A stretch of DNA of 64,000 nt from Chondrosia reniformis (GCA_947172415.1 OX359194.1:5456001-5520000), one strand, 5' to 3'; positions 11,692 through 25,622 are shown, numbered from the stretch's first letter. Made by a program: numbers and translations. The notes: generated from the letters alone by a model not told the origin.

Positions 11692-14370
11692 TACAATTTT
11701 CTTCCTACATGTAAGTATAATAGTAGATGTACAAGGTTAAACCATGTAAAGATACATTTATACTAATATGTCTTGTCAAAGTTTGATTACATAAATAAAT
11801 ACCGAAAACTTAGATTAAATCACTCCTTTCAGAGTCATAAAATTGAGGGAAGTAAACTTAAGCACAGTTTTCGGGCCAAATAGAAGTAACATAAGCAGAA
11901 AGAAAATGTATATATATACTTCATTTTAAGCTGCGCATATCTACTGTGTCTGTATATAAACAATGGACATACGCATAAGGAGATATGTAAACTACTCTAT
12001 ACAATACTTTGTGGAGTAAAATTAACATTGCACAATTAAAACATACATAGGTAATATGATTTAATTAAGGACTAGACAGGAATTATAGCTAAGACTAATT
12101 GTCTATAACAGGGCTGTATACTAGTAGTTCACCTACTACTATTGAGCAATACTGTTGTGACCATCTGCTAATCTAATTTTCTTAATAACTTACTTTCTCC
12201 TATTCCACCAAGCACAAAGGATAGCAACAATACAACAAGCAAGACAGGCTAAAGTTAGAAATCCAGCCAAAAGCCCAGCAGCATACACAGGGAAACCAGA
12301 TGAGCCTGAAGATACTACAAGGATAAAAGAGCAGCCAGGGTATGTTATCAGACAAAATAAAGAATATTGAATAAGAAAAATATTTAACAATAATGAAACA
12401 CCTACATACGTATGTATGTACACACAAAAACATATATATGTATATCAGGTAGAGCTACGTACGTATGTACTTATATACATAGACTCCATTGTATGGGGAA
12501 GAAAGAAATATATTGTGCTATAACAGACAACAGGCTCATGTAAAAATAATTCAACTTTCATTCTCCAGGCATCATTTGGAGCAAAGGAAACCTTTCTCCA
12601 CCAGCACTCTACCACTACAAGTGATAACCCCTGTCAGAGATGTTCTTATGCATGTAACTGATGAAGGAATGAGAATGAGAGTAAGTTTACCGCAAGTAGT
12701 CATGGGTCTACTGTTATATTTTCCAATTTGCATTTGTATAGTGCTCACTGATTCATGAACGTTAAAGTTTTTAGCAGAATTATCTCCTAATTAATTCTAA
12801 TTCCTTATGTTGTATTGCTTTATTATATTAATTTTCTCTTTTTCTCTTAGGTTTGACTTTGCAATAATGTTCTCTGTTATTGGTTTGTCGATCAAATTAA
12901 GTTTTGGATTTCTTTGTCTCTCTTGTTAGAAAGCCAAATCCAACTTTAACACATCAACAGATCAAGAAAACTAATGACTAACTTTATTGCCTCTTGCCAG
13001 TCATGCAGGGCTTTATTTGGCAACCAACACAGGAAGTCCTTCCAATGATATACATACACATTCAAAAGAAATAAAATTGGCTGTGATATAATAATCATAA
13101 TAACAGTCATATATAGTTGAGCATCAGCACCATAAGCAGGTTTGGACATTTTAACCTGTAGATCTTTAGCAGAATTAAAGAAAAAATATTTTAAATGAGC
13201 CTGCTCAATAAACCACTGACTATAGTACTGTTTTTAATTGGACAATCTAGCACACCATCAAGTAGATCAAACTTCAATCCAATGATTCATTCAATAAATA
13301 ACATCCAGCATGCCTAACAAATTTCATTTTCATTATAAACCACAGACTATTGGAAAATGTACGTATATATGTAGATTACACTTTTCAGAGAGAGCAGGAC
13401 AATACTAAAATCAAATGCAGTATGCATGCTTGTATAGGCTTCATGTAGCTGGCTAAGTATATATACTATCTCTGTCTTAAGGACTGCAAACAGTGACACA
13501 CTAAATTGTTGTGTCATGAAGTACCACATTTAGGAACAGCTCATGCTTGTAAGTCACTGGATGAATGTAGTACCTAGACATTATACAGTATTGTACTGTT
13601 CATCTTAACTGCAACAATCCTTAATTCATCAATAACATAACTATAGTATCCATTTCCACTTATGATGAATTAATAAGTGAACACACACTGAGAAACCAAA
13701 TGAGAGCAAAAAGCTAGCGCTGGTTCTTTGATGTTTTTCATCTTGAGTGACTGTGAGACAATCGCGTGCACTGGTTGCCAATTCAATAGGACTTCAGTCC
13801 CCCAACCAAGATTAGACTACATGTGGGTCACTTGGCTGATTTTGTGTAATACATTCCGGTGATTATATCTCAATAGCTTTTGCACAGGCCTGGTGCAATT
13901 ACCTACTTATACCTTCACATTTACATATATACGTACATAAATTTTATTCTCATACAGTAAAAGACATTAGCTTGTATCGTGAAGGGACTCCATTAATTTG
14001 TGTATAATACTACATTTATTGAATAACCACCTTTTAATTGAATTAAAGCTGTTATTGTGTGAATGGAAGGCTTCAATTATGTATGTGGTATTATTATGTA
14101 TCAGTACTTTACATAAAGCAGCCCAAATCTTAAGAGGTGCATGGAAAGGGAAGACATTTTTATCCACTTAATTATTTAGTTAAAATCTTAAATAGATGTA
14201 TATAGCATATAATAGGAATAGATGGATAGTGAAATTGAATTTTGTATAATTCTACAATGCGGAATTGCAATGGCCTGTTTATTCTATCAGTCACACTTGT
14301 GGCTTCTTATGAAGCCATTGAAATCCATTTCTAATATCCTTAGTTGTTACACTTCCGATCTATCCACGAT
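11692..14370. other. Unassigned spacer between remnant and NIDO gene
   Basis: About 2.7 kb with no similarity to the repeated units. The only convincing coding signal is an antisense transmembrane exon at 12194-12314. Other open frames are short and lack domain motifs. A possible further antisense exon follows near 12129-12162 (acceptor ending TTAG, donor GTGAAC, encoding about 11 residues), which could extend a short cytoplasmic tail, but this is weak. AT-rich elsewhere; nothing else seen. Confidence 0.5.
12194..12314 (-). CDS. Orphan antisense exon encoding a transmembrane helix
   Basis: On the minus strand a 121-nt open segment lies between a good acceptor (pyrimidine-rich, ending CCTTGTAG) and a perfect GTAAGT donor. 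Entering in phase 1 it reads SSGSSGFPVYAAG, then LLAGFLTLACLACCIVAILC, then AWWNRRK. This is a polar spacer, about 24 hydrophobic residues and a basic stop-transfer sequence, typical of a single-pass membrane protein just before its cytoplasmic tail. It leaves in phase 2. No matching ectodomain exons are visible on this strand upstream. It may be a fragment of a membrane-anchored receptor gene carried in with the segment that split the remnant copy, or an exon of a gene with long introns. If not spliced, the frame ends at a TAA overlapping the donor. Confidence 0.4.
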
Positions 14371-14461
14371 ATACCGTATGGACTAAACTTTCGCGGATGG
14401 CTGCCAATCAGCGAAAACCGCGAAAGTTTAGTCCCGCGAAAATTTAGGACCATACGGTATA
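14371..14461. repeat. Palindromic short repeat (MITE-like) upstream of the NIDO gene
   Basis: The ends are inverted copies (ATACCGTATGG and CCATACGGTAT) and there is a second nested pair (GACTAAACTTTCGCGG and CCGCGAAAGTTTAGTC). The whole can fold as a hairpin. Non-coding DNA-transposon-like element; it ends about 200 bp before the NIDO gene start codon, so it may overlap the promoter. Confidence 0.7.
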
Positions 14462-14661
14462 TAGTGTGTGTATTAACAGTTTAGTATTTTAAATTCTAGT
14501 ATAGACCTGTGAGAGGGTACAGGAGCAGTCTTTTTGTCTTGCTATTTGTACTATGTACTAGAGGTACGTATATATACGTAAGATTACTTTGTTTCTTGAT
14601 TTTATGGTATTGCATTGATCCCATTTACTGCTATTATCCCTGTGTCTTCAGATATATAGAT

Positions 14662-17600
14662 ATGGCAAAGTACATTTCAGCAGTAATCTGGATGTTACTT
14701 CTGGTTTGGATGGTTGAGAGTGTTCCTGCTCCTGGAATGTATCCTACACAGGGGACAACTTTGCGAAGAGCTGATGATGATCACAGTGGAGCTCTCAGGA
14801 TGCCTAGAGGAATGAGATTTCCATTCTTTAAGACCCAACATTCCTATGTTGAGGTTAAGCAAAAGGTATCTTGTTTACTACCTATATTACTACATTATCT
14901 TCTTACAGGTAAATTCAAATGGTATCATCTGTTTCTCTGGGAGCTTTCATCGAGCCTGGGAACCAAGTCCATTCCCACGCTATGAAAGGGTAGAGGGGAC
15001 CCAGATTCCAATAGTTGCTCCCTTTCATGCTGATATAGATATAACTCGTAGAGTTGGAAACAGAAATGGTGGTACAATTACATACAAAGCCTATGGCAGT
15101 GAAAATGCTGGTATATTGCAGCGGGCTACTAATGATATACGTAACAGCTTCCCTCACGCTTATAGTTTTGAAGCTAGGTATGTTCTGGTAGCTAGCTGGT
15201 TGAAAGTAATGTCATTCTGTGATCGGAGTTGCACAAATGCAGCAAATTCAAAGGTATGTTTAATCAACAAATATAATGTGACTTCTCTTAGAGTAGATGC
15301 CATTACACAATGCATGCTGATAAAATCTATAAACCAATGTGTTCAATTTTTTTCTACAGACTAACACATTCCAATGTGTACTGATTACTAATGGAACTTG
15401 GTCTTTTGCTATGTTCAATTATCTTGATGACAGTATGGGATGGAGTTCCTTTCGAAGGAATCACATTACCTATTATGCAGTAGCTGGCTATGACGATATC
15501 ATTAGAGAGCGAACACTCAATATAGAACATTCAGGAACTAGTAGAATATCGAATATTGTATCAATGTCAAATGTAAACATATCTGGAAGATTCATTTTTC
15601 AAATTGATGAAGTTGGCCTCGGTGAGTTTATATGCTTATATTGATTTATTCACTTCATGTGTTATAATTGCAAAATATATCTACATATATACCTGGTAGT
15701 TAGGCGCCAAGGATGCGATAGGACCAGTTGTAGTAATGGAGGATGCGACTCGCATGGTTTTTGTGTCTGCAATCCTGGATGGTCAGGAGTAGGATGTAAT
15801 CAAGGTTGGTAGTCTTTTAATTATAGCAAGATAGTTCATGTGTTCTGATTACTTAGAGGCTTAATTATGTATTAATTTTCTGCTGCAGATATAGATGAAT
15901 GTAGCAGAAACAAAGGAGGATGTAGTCATACATGTATTAACAGTCCTGGCTCTTTTTCTTGTGCATGTAATCCTGGTTACAGGTTGGATAGAGACAGACT
16001 ATCTTGCATTGGTACATACAAGTTGTAATACATTTGTAGTTATGTACATTAATACAAACTAAGTTACCAATTTACCTGTATAGAAGTCATTCATCACTAC
16101 TAAAAGTATATATTGCTGACAACTGTGTGTTTTCAATTGTTACCAATTTTTAGTCATATATATATCCTAAATTTATTAATTTTGTATTTATACCTTATAG
16201 ATAATTGTGATTGCTGCAGAAATAATGGTGGTTGTCAACATTACTGTCGTGATATGCCTGGTTCGTACTACTGCAGTTGTCACCCTGGTTACGAGCTTCA
16301 ACCTAATAATAAAACATGTCAAGGTATGAGCTGTTTACTTCATTTTCTTTATATTACTACATACTTGTTGAGAAATTTGGCACTAATGTAGATGTCAACG
16401 AGTGTTCCTTCAATAATGGTGGTTGTGAACAACAATGTACTAATCTTCAAGGATCACATGTATGCAACTGTTTTAGAGGCCATGAAATGATAAATGGATC
16501 CTGTCAATTGCAACGTAAGATTTCTATCTGAATTTATGTACCAAGATCGAGTTAAAGATCTAATTATGCAATACACTGTCAATTTTAAACATGAATGATG
16601 TTCTTAAGTAATTATTTGTTCTTCATAATATACTATAATTTCTATAGTAACTTGATTGTTGTTTGTGGTTTACCACAATTGTCACTCCATGACTAAATAA
16701 TAGTAATTAAATTTATTACATATTTCATAGATATAGATGAATGTCTCGAATGCCATCACAGTTGCAACAACACTAATGGTGGTTTTCTATGCAGTTGTGA
16801 CTCAGGTTTTCTTCTAGGAATAGATGGAAGAACTTGTATTGGTATGTAAGTTTTTGTAGTGTCCAAGTGCTATCCTAGAATTAGAATTTCAGATTAATTT
16901 CCTTTAATGTAAATGTTACCTTTATGCATGGGCACACTATATCTTTGTTCTGTTTGATTTCAGATGATAATGAATGTTTACGAAATCCTTGTGATCATCG
17001 CTGTAACAATACTTTGGGAAGCTTTACTTGCTACTGCCTTGAAGGATACATATTGGAAGACAATGGAATATCTTGTAGAAGTGAGTGCTAACTTACAAAT
17101 GTTTCAAAATTAAGCTAGTCACTTCATTCACTTATCATGAGTGAGAAATGATGAGTCACCATTAATTGGTATATACAGAATGGTTAGTTTAAGGTATTTT
17201 TGTATGTTTGTGAATGATTATGTGTTCTTTATACGTATATATCATTATGATTATTTAAGGATCTTTATTATATCATGTATTTCATAGCGTTCATGCATTT
17301 TACACCAATACGATATCACACCTACACCACATACAGTATATACTCCTTAATAAATGTTTCCTCTACTTTGATGCCATAACTTGAAATTCAAATGTGTTTG
17401 ACTTCATTAAAATTTATATACTACTCTGTATATATACGTAGCTACTACTAAATATGTATCCTTTATACGAACTATTTATTATTCATATTGTATAGAATCC
17501 TTACAAGTTAGAGGTGTTAGAGTTAGTAAAGGGACGTTAGATGGATCTCCATCTTTGACAGTTTCATGGATTGCGGTATCTGGATCTGGAGTAGCTTACA

Positions 17601-20600
17601 CTGTGTGGTATTCCACAAATAGTGGTACTACAACAGAACCACCATCTGGAGCATCAGTACTGTCAGGAATTTTTAGTTCTTCAGCCACATTGACTGATCT
17701 TTCACAAGGAAACACATACTATATTTGGGTAGCTGCTGTAACAGACAGGGACCAAGGACCTTACAGTTTGAGAACCTCAGCAATTACTTTTCAAGGTACT
17801 AGCTATATAGTGTAATTAGAATATTAATGGTCCTTGTTTAGTGTATACGTATGTATATGCACTAAATGAGTGAAAACCTTTTATATTTTGTATACATATA
17901 CATTTATAAAAACTTATATTATATAATGACAACCTCTTCATGATGTAGCACCTCCTCAAGTACAAGGAGTCTCTGTGATAGCCACAGTTAGTATAAGAAA
18001 GCCCTCCCTATTGGTTCGTTGGACTGCTCCGATAGGGCAGGATATCTCTTATGTAGTACAGTATTCTGCAACCAATCAGAACACTCCTCCAAATGATGCA
18101 CTTGAATTAATATCTTATTACTCTTCCATTTTACTGTCAATTGGAATTCAAAGTGGAACAACATATTATGTTTGGGTTTATGCTATATCTAATAAACTCC
18201 ATGGAAAATACAGTAGAAGAGCAATGAATACAACCTTTCAAGGTACCCATGGTATATAGAATACTGGTGCCTTAACTGAAAGCCTTTGTACTACTACAGT
18301 GTGGTTAATGATATACATTTAGCAGGCATCTTTATAACAGCTTGTTGTGACCCAAGGGTAACCACTAATTGGTTGCACTGTACATATATAGTTTGAATAT
18401 AACACAGGGACACTGTACATAGGGACATAAACATTTGCACTTACATCATATATACTAATAATGTATTAACATGAAAATGGCATCATTTATACACATTATT
18501 TTCTCAGAGGAGAATTTAGGCTCAAGTATTGCATGTTTTTAATGCCACATCAGTTTCTTGTTTCTTGAACGTATATAGAACTTTCATTGACTGTATATAC
18601 ATGTCCTAACAGTTCCAGGTGCTCCCACTGGACTGGTTATAACTCCACCACCTGACAAATGTGACCAACTGAACTTACACTGGACAGCACCCTCCAATAC
18701 AGGTGGACTTCCTGTCAAGTACAGAATGTACAGCAATGGTGTTCTTGTACATCGTATTCTTAGTTCACCAAGAGCAGCCATTCTTGGACTAGCAATCAAC
18801 TCTGAGTACAGAGTGAGAGTAATAGCTTTCAATGATTTGGGAGATGGAAAAGAAGTGACAGGAGTTAGAAGGACCAGACCACGTGGTATATAATATATGT
18901 TGTGGTCAACTGCATCAATTCTCTATATAATGATTCTCTTTTCTGTAGCTCCCACAATCTCCTTTCTCTCTTCACCATATTCAACAAGAATAACATTTAC
19001 ACTTTCATCATCACCGTTAATTAATTCATCACGCTGTACAATCACTCCCAACATTTCTAGTCTACCCACACAGATGGTGTCCACCTCTGATTCTACTAAA
19101 GTACTAACTGTTGAAGGTTTGACTTCTGGAGTTAACTATACTGTCACCTGTATCTCTTCAAGGGAAGGTTTGGTATCCTGTGATTCTGTGACCAGCAACA
19201 TTGGTATGTACAAGTGTATTATACTATATAGATTAGTTAGTTAGTTATTTATAATCTAGATACATGGGACAGCCTGTTAATGGGGATTTCCCCTCTTCCC
19301 CAACAGCATATGATTAATCAGCTTCTAATGTAGAAAAATCCAGAATATATTATGAAATGATAGCTTGTTGATTGCTTGTTGTGATCATACTGATATTAAT
19401 ATATATAAATGAGTCTCCTGCAGCAACACAGTGTTGTCATAAGTATATAAGCACAAAAATAGCTGATCCTATTATTTCATAGCTCTGGGTACTTATATAT
19501 ATATATTTTTATATTTCTTATATTTTTGATATTTCGTAGCTCTGGGTGCTTATATATATATTTTTATATTTCTTATATTTTTGATCATCTGCCCTATTTT
19601 TCATGATCTTAGGTGTAAGTTATTCATTGAATGTTCCAAAATCATCCCTCATTTCCATTCGCTGACTATCCCACAAAAGACTACTTTCATAATGTCATAA
19701 ACTACCATCTGAAGCATTTACCCTGTGTACACCACTTTTTGGCTACACTCTTTTCTAAAATTCTCTTAGAATCCCATGTATGCCCCCAAGTTGTAAGAAA
19801 GACTCAACAGACCAACAAAATAATTTCCGTCCTATAGCCCTTTAGGTAAAGTATGTATTCCATCGTATTCTGGCATCACGCTTTGAAAAATACCTTATAT
19901 CCAACTCGATTATTGATATCTCAGTTCAAAAAGGTTTTTTAACTGATATGGCCGGTATCCATGAGCACATCCATACTATGTGTTCTATTATGCAGAACGC
20001 AAAGGAACATAGGCGGAAGTTATATATTTCCTTCTTAGATCTGGAAAATGCCTTTGGTTCAATCCCAAACAAACTCATCTTTGACATAGCAAGATATATA
20101 AAGATCCCAGAAGAGGTCATTAAATATATCACCAATGCCTACCACCACTTACAAGGCTTTGTCTCAACAACACATTGGTGTACTGCCATGTTCCCCATCA
20201 GAAGAGGAGTCTTCCAGGGAGACCCTCTCTCCCCAGTTATCTTTCTTATGGCCTTCAATCCAATAATTGCCCTGTGTAATTCTCCCAATCTTGGATACCA
20301 ACTTAGACTACCGCCCTCTACCAATGATGTCATGTACCCTCCCACCAATTCATACATTTATGTTAAATGGGACGAGGATGGTAGTAGTGAGGACCCAGGC
20401 TGGTATAAAGGTCTAGTTGCTGAACATTCAGACTCTCTCACAACCCTCAATTATAATTATTCTAATGGTAGCGGGACTGAATACATTGACTTGAGGACAG
20501 TCCAGTGGGGACCTTGTATATAGGAAAAATGCCAGAAAATTTCTATCTATCAATAAGGAACCACCTATAGTACCTATGCTGCCTCTCTACTCCTCACCAC

Positions 20601-23600
20601 ATCGAATTAAAGCATTTGCTGATGACCTCTCTGTCTTATCCACAGATAAGGCAGAGCATCAATTCATCCTGTCCACACTGGACACGAAATGTAAGGAGCT
20701 TGATCTCCATCTAAAACCTGAAAAGTGTATCTCCTTCACCTTTAATGGTTCCTCAGTGGATAAATCTGCTACATTCAGACTAGGTACAGGCGAAACAACT
20801 AATATTAGCAGGAATCCCTCAAAGTTCCTTGGGAAATTCCTAGCACACTGTCCATCAGCTGCCTATTCAGCTGCAGGTAGTAGCTTAACGACCAAAATTC
20901 AATCTGCTCTTAATAATATTGACTCAAGTAATGTTAGGGGTGAATATAAGACGTGGATCTACTCACACTATCTAGCCCCTTCATTGCACTTCCATCTAGC
21001 TGTTAATGCAATCAAAAAGACTACCATCACCAGGCTTCAATCCATTGTCAATAGATCTCTGAAGTCATGGTTAGGCCTCCCAAGGTGTTCTACACTTGCT
21101 GTGCTATACCATCCAGAGATCTTAGATGTTCCCTATCTTCCTCATATGGCTGAGAAGGCTAAGACCTCCCATCTCTCTATTATCCTCTCATCAACAGATC
21201 CATTGGTCCAAGAAACTATATCTCATTTACAGTCACCAGAATTCTTGAAACGGGAGCAAATTCCACCCTTAGCAGCTGAAACAGCCAGAACCTGCTCCCA
21301 CCTAGCCACCAATTCTTTCAACCCAGCCAGAAGTGGAACCAAAAGGAAAAGAGAAATAAAGCTGAGATTCTATCAAAGACGAAAAGAACACTGGGGCTCT
21401 AAACTGGAAAGTCTATCAGTCCAAGGCCAACTAAAAGAAATAACCACACTAGAGAGTGAAACAGGCCTCTGGAAACGTCTGATAACCTGCCTTCCAAGGG
21501 GGCAGTTATCTTTCGTACTAGAATGTTTACCAACACCCATCACATTGAAACGATGGAAGCTAAGAATTGACCCCTCTTGCCACCTATGTGGTTCAGTTAA
21601 TGCTAATGCAAAACATATACTTAACCATTGTTCTGTTGCCCTAAACGATGGACATTATTTATGGAGACATGATCAGGTCTTGAAACACCTTTGGAAGTCA
21701 CTCCAGCCACTAATCCAAAAAGAGTATAATCTCTTTGCTGATATTGAGGGGGTAAGAGCATCAGAGACACCCCATGCCACTATTCCTCCCTCCATCCTCT
21801 CCACCTCTGCAAGACCAGACTTGGTAGCTATGTTTAATAAAGAAAAGAAATTCCAAATTCTAGAATTGACTATCTGTACAAACACTGATAAGAACTTTGC
21901 CTCAGCCCGATTATTCAAACATTCAAAACCAAATTACATCCAACTTGTGGCAGATCTAAAGATGAAAGGATATACTGTAATGTTCGACACACTAGAAATC
22001 GGCTCATTAGGACACTGGAGTATTAACACTCAAAATGCACTGGATCGATTTATTAAAGACACCTGCAATAATCCTCAGAGATCGGTAACTAGAAGAATTC
22101 TTCAAGATGCTAGTAAGATATCTATTTCCACCTCGCAAACCATATTTTTGCTAGAAAATCCACCCCATGGATTAACACCTTCTAATTTAATTATATATAG
22201 TGTACATTTCTATGGTAGCATGCCAGGACTCATTCATATTGATATTTCATTATATTTGAGACACTGTGATCTTGCTGATACTTTTTTATAACACATCACT
22301 TGATTTTCTGTAAATTTCAAAATAATGATGTGTTCATTCGCTCATATCCTAACAAGCAAATTACTGATCTCATATATTCCATGTATTCACTCCAGCCACT
22401 AATCCAAAAGTCACTAAGTTTTGTATAATGTATGTAAAAACATCCATTTTTATAAAGCACACACAAACACCTCCCACTCACCCCACTCAAGATGCAGCAG
22501 TATTATGTATGATGATATATACTCTATGTGACCTGTAAAGCAAACCTGGTTGGGCCATCTTTTTTCTGATTTCAGTTCTTTGTATGGCATGTCACAATAA
22601 TAAAAAATTATTATTATATTATTATTTTTTTTTTAATTTTTAATTATTTTTTTTAAATAAAGCATTGAATAACAATAAACCACTAACATAATTTTATGTC
22701 AATAAATAGAGTCATTGTCAAATAGTTCAGAGAGGCTGCATTGGGCTGATCCCATGATTGCAGCAGTGTTGCCTCTTTGAATAGCAATAGATAGTTGTTG
22801 TATCAGGAACATATAGATTTGTTTTCTTGGTTTCTGGATCGTATTCTTCTGGCTAAGTCGGAGCAAAATAGAAGAGCCTCTTGTCCAAAGGCTCCAGATG
22901 TCTCAACTGCGAATGGGAGGAAGATGTTTGATCTGGAGAGGAGGCTATATTTGGCCTTTTTCCTGAGCTCAGCTTGGTTGGCAACTGCTCTAGCCTCCCT
23001 TGTAGCATGTATGATGTGGGAGGCGGCAAAGGTATCCACACATGTGGCATCCCAGATGAGGTTTAGGCCTGTCTTCCAGGGTGTTACAGTAACACCGTCT
23101 GGTCTTTTTCCATCACACCTAGAAAGGCCTGGGGGCTCCAGAATCGAAGGGATTCCTGCGGAAGCAAGGCCTCTCTTGAGGATGTTGTTAATCGCTGAAT
23201 GGCGAGGATGACGGCCAGCACTCCTATTACAACTAAGGCCATGCAGGGCTAGCTCATCCACCTCACCACCGCAAAGCTGGCAAGTGTGTACTCTGCATAA
23301 AGGGGCACCAAGGCGGAGACCCACAGCAATCCTGATGGAATTATCATCCAGTCGCAGACCCAATGAAGATACTGGTAGGGTATTAAGCCACGCCCCCGAT
23401 TCCTTTGTTGAGGTGGCAAGAAGTCTAGCTCTAGATCTGGGATCCAGAGCATTAGATAGAATGGCTTCAAAAGTACTCTGAACTCTTGGGATGTCCCAAG
23501 CCTTTTGATGGCAATCTGCTGGGGAGGAGGGTGGGGGGCAGTTATGGCCAACTTTCCAGGTTTCAATTGCATCAGTTACAGCAGGGAAAAGGTTCAAAAG

Positions 23601-25547
23601 GTTCCGAGTCAAAGTTAATATTAAGGATCAAACTCAGAGAAGAGCGTAGTTCCTGGTCGAAGGAAGTTAGAAGGGGTGACAAGAAGCAGGGTGCTGTCCT
23701 CAGAACATATAGAATCTTTGGAAGGGCAAAACAGTGCCGAAGTAAACGCAAGGCATCATGCTTGGAAAGGAGAGATAATCTGGAGCCCATGGTTCTCAGT
23801 GCTTGGATATTGTTGGATAGGGCAGTATTGATGGAAGGCAGATGGCCAATAGGGGATCCCAATAGAGTGGCTTCATTAGGGTGTATCTGGCGAAGATTGG
23901 GTGCTACCTTGAGCAGCTGGGCACCAGCTGGGCCATAACTAATGAGCTCTGATTTGGAAATATTAAGTTTGAGACCGAGAGAACTGCACTCCTGTTTGAT
24001 GGAAACAAAGTCATGTAAAACATCCTTCTCAAGGCCCCCCAAAGTTCCATCATCCAAGTAAAACACACGAAACTCTGAGCTGAGTTGGAGGATGACGGGT
24101 TGGATCGATAAACAGAAGAGGAGAGGACCTAGAGGGTCCCCTTGTTGAATTCCTTCTCTAGATTCTAAAGTAGTACTCTGAAGGTAAAGAGTTGATGGAG
24201 AAGAATAGCAAGAAAATACATAGGGGAGGAGTTGGGGTGTAATGGCAGCCACTGCTTCAAGGACTTTGTCACGTCTGATGGTGTTAAAGGCATTCTCAAA
24301 GTCCAGCTTAAGCAAAATATGTGAAGAAGGTAAGTCATTCAGATATGATCGTGCCGAATGGGCAGCAGCCTCTGCCCCAAATGGAACTCCAGAGCCGAGC
24401 TGCAAAGGGGAAAGATAAGTGCCAACTGACTCCACGACTGAATGGCTTGCTAGTTTAGCCACCAAACGCCGAAGGGTGCAGCCAACGGCAATAGGCCTAA
24501 CCCCTCCACCTTTTTTATTAAGGATGGTAAGTGAGGCACCAAAAAAATTGGGCGTACAGATGAAGGAATATCACCAGAGAGAGCAAGGTTAGCAAGAGAT
24601 GTTAGGGAAGACAACAAGTTCTCACCTTCAGGGCCAGCTATAGTAGAAATCATGTCTTTGAGATGTTGTGGGCGGAGGCCATCAGGGCCCCCTGCAGAGT
24701 CATTTGGGAAGGACTTGATGGCTTTGACTACGTCTGCCTCAGAAACTGATAAGGCATCAGTTATATGCTCCCCTGCAGGTGGAGGGTCTTGAAACTTAGT
24801 GTCTGGGTGAGGGGGAGGGTGCTTATCCTTCAAAACAGAGATAGTTTCCTGAGTCTCTAAAGCTATTGTGTCTTCTGAGCTCAGCACCTTTAATATCTCC
24901 TTCCTCCATCTTAATGGAGACTCTCTTAGCCAAATAATTGGCTGAACCTGCAGAATGGGAGAGGTACGTGGAGCGGTTGGGAATAGCTGACCCAGAAGGT
25001 GGATCAGATTCCTCAAGAAGTTGCTGTTTAACCAACTTAGCTAGATTCCATCGGCGACCCCCTCTTCTAGGAACCCGGAAACAACGACTGGGGAATAACA
25101 AAAGACGTTTCCAAGACTCATGGTTGTTTAAACGAGTTATTTGGTTGAGTATGTTGCTCAGCGTCTTAGCGGCGAGAGCTCTGGAAGCACGGGGAAGTCT
25201 TCTCAAGAGTTTAACTCGCGGGAAAGATATAGTATCGGGAGAGAGTGACCCGATGTCGATGTCGATGGGTCGACTGATAGCTTGTTGGGTACAATCACCA
25301 TCAGATGGAAGAGTGTGCGGTGCCCTTTGAGGTAGTTCCGCAGAGCCCTGGCAGCGGTGCCCTACAGGCCCGTGCACACGAACAAAACCGTCCCTTCTCA
25401 CAGGCATTGACCGGCAGCAAACAGTGCAAAGACCACATAGGGTATCTTGGCTCTTGGAGAAGTTAGGAGCTTGGAATTGAGGATCACAGTCGGGAATCAA
25501 CTCGCTACTCGTGTCGCTACTCGTGTCTGAATCAACCGACTCCATTA

Positions 25548-25622
<75 letters not shown>

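Larger units (their letters stand above)
19590..22607 (+). mobile_element. Non-LTR retrotransposon (LINE), R2-like with restriction-like endonuclease
   Basis: A 5'-truncated LINE lying in the sense direction in the copy 3 intron. The reverse transcriptase is split between two frames (19948-20523 and 20576-22291), and decayed N-terminal sequence precedes it from about 19631. The C-terminal part has a CCHC knuckle and an RPD...ELT endonuclease motif, the layout of R2-type LINEs. No LTRs. The 3' end runs to a short A-rich tail near 22607 (AATAATAAAAAA). The 22-nt string starting CACTCCAGCCACTAATCC is repeated in the 3' UTR (about 22389) and the coding region (about 21701). Broken and probably inactive. 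Confidence 0.8.
22627..25544 (-). mobile_element. Second non-LTR retrotransposon (LINE), antisense, next to an (ATT)n tract
   Basis: Coding sequence runs from an ATG at about 25544 down to 22803 in four overlapping frames, so there are at least three frame changes and the copy is dead. The order is Cys-rich N-terminus, reverse transcriptase with a YLDD active site, then a C-terminal CCHC-like knuckle and a PD...D endonuclease-like motif. The first ATG follows the (ATT)n microsatellite by only a few bases. The 3' end is an A-rich tail on the minus strand (T-rich on the + strand) at about 22627-22660, separated from the other LINE's tail by a short (ATT)n piece. Confidence 0.75.

Noticed and set aside
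12569-12680. Possible + strand exon between CTCCAG and GTAAGT
   Set aside because: One frame is open but has no domain pattern and no partner exons nearby.
12946-13149. Minus-strand 67-residue hydrophobic frame
   Set aside because: No splice sites, homology or composition bias beyond that of AT-rich DNA.
14915-15157. Minus-strand 80-residue frame
   Set aside because: Lies opposite the NIDO exon, which has clear family motifs on the + strand.
22795-23938. Plus-strand frames opposite the antisense LINE
   Set aside because: Shadows of the LINE endonuclease and polymerase frames.
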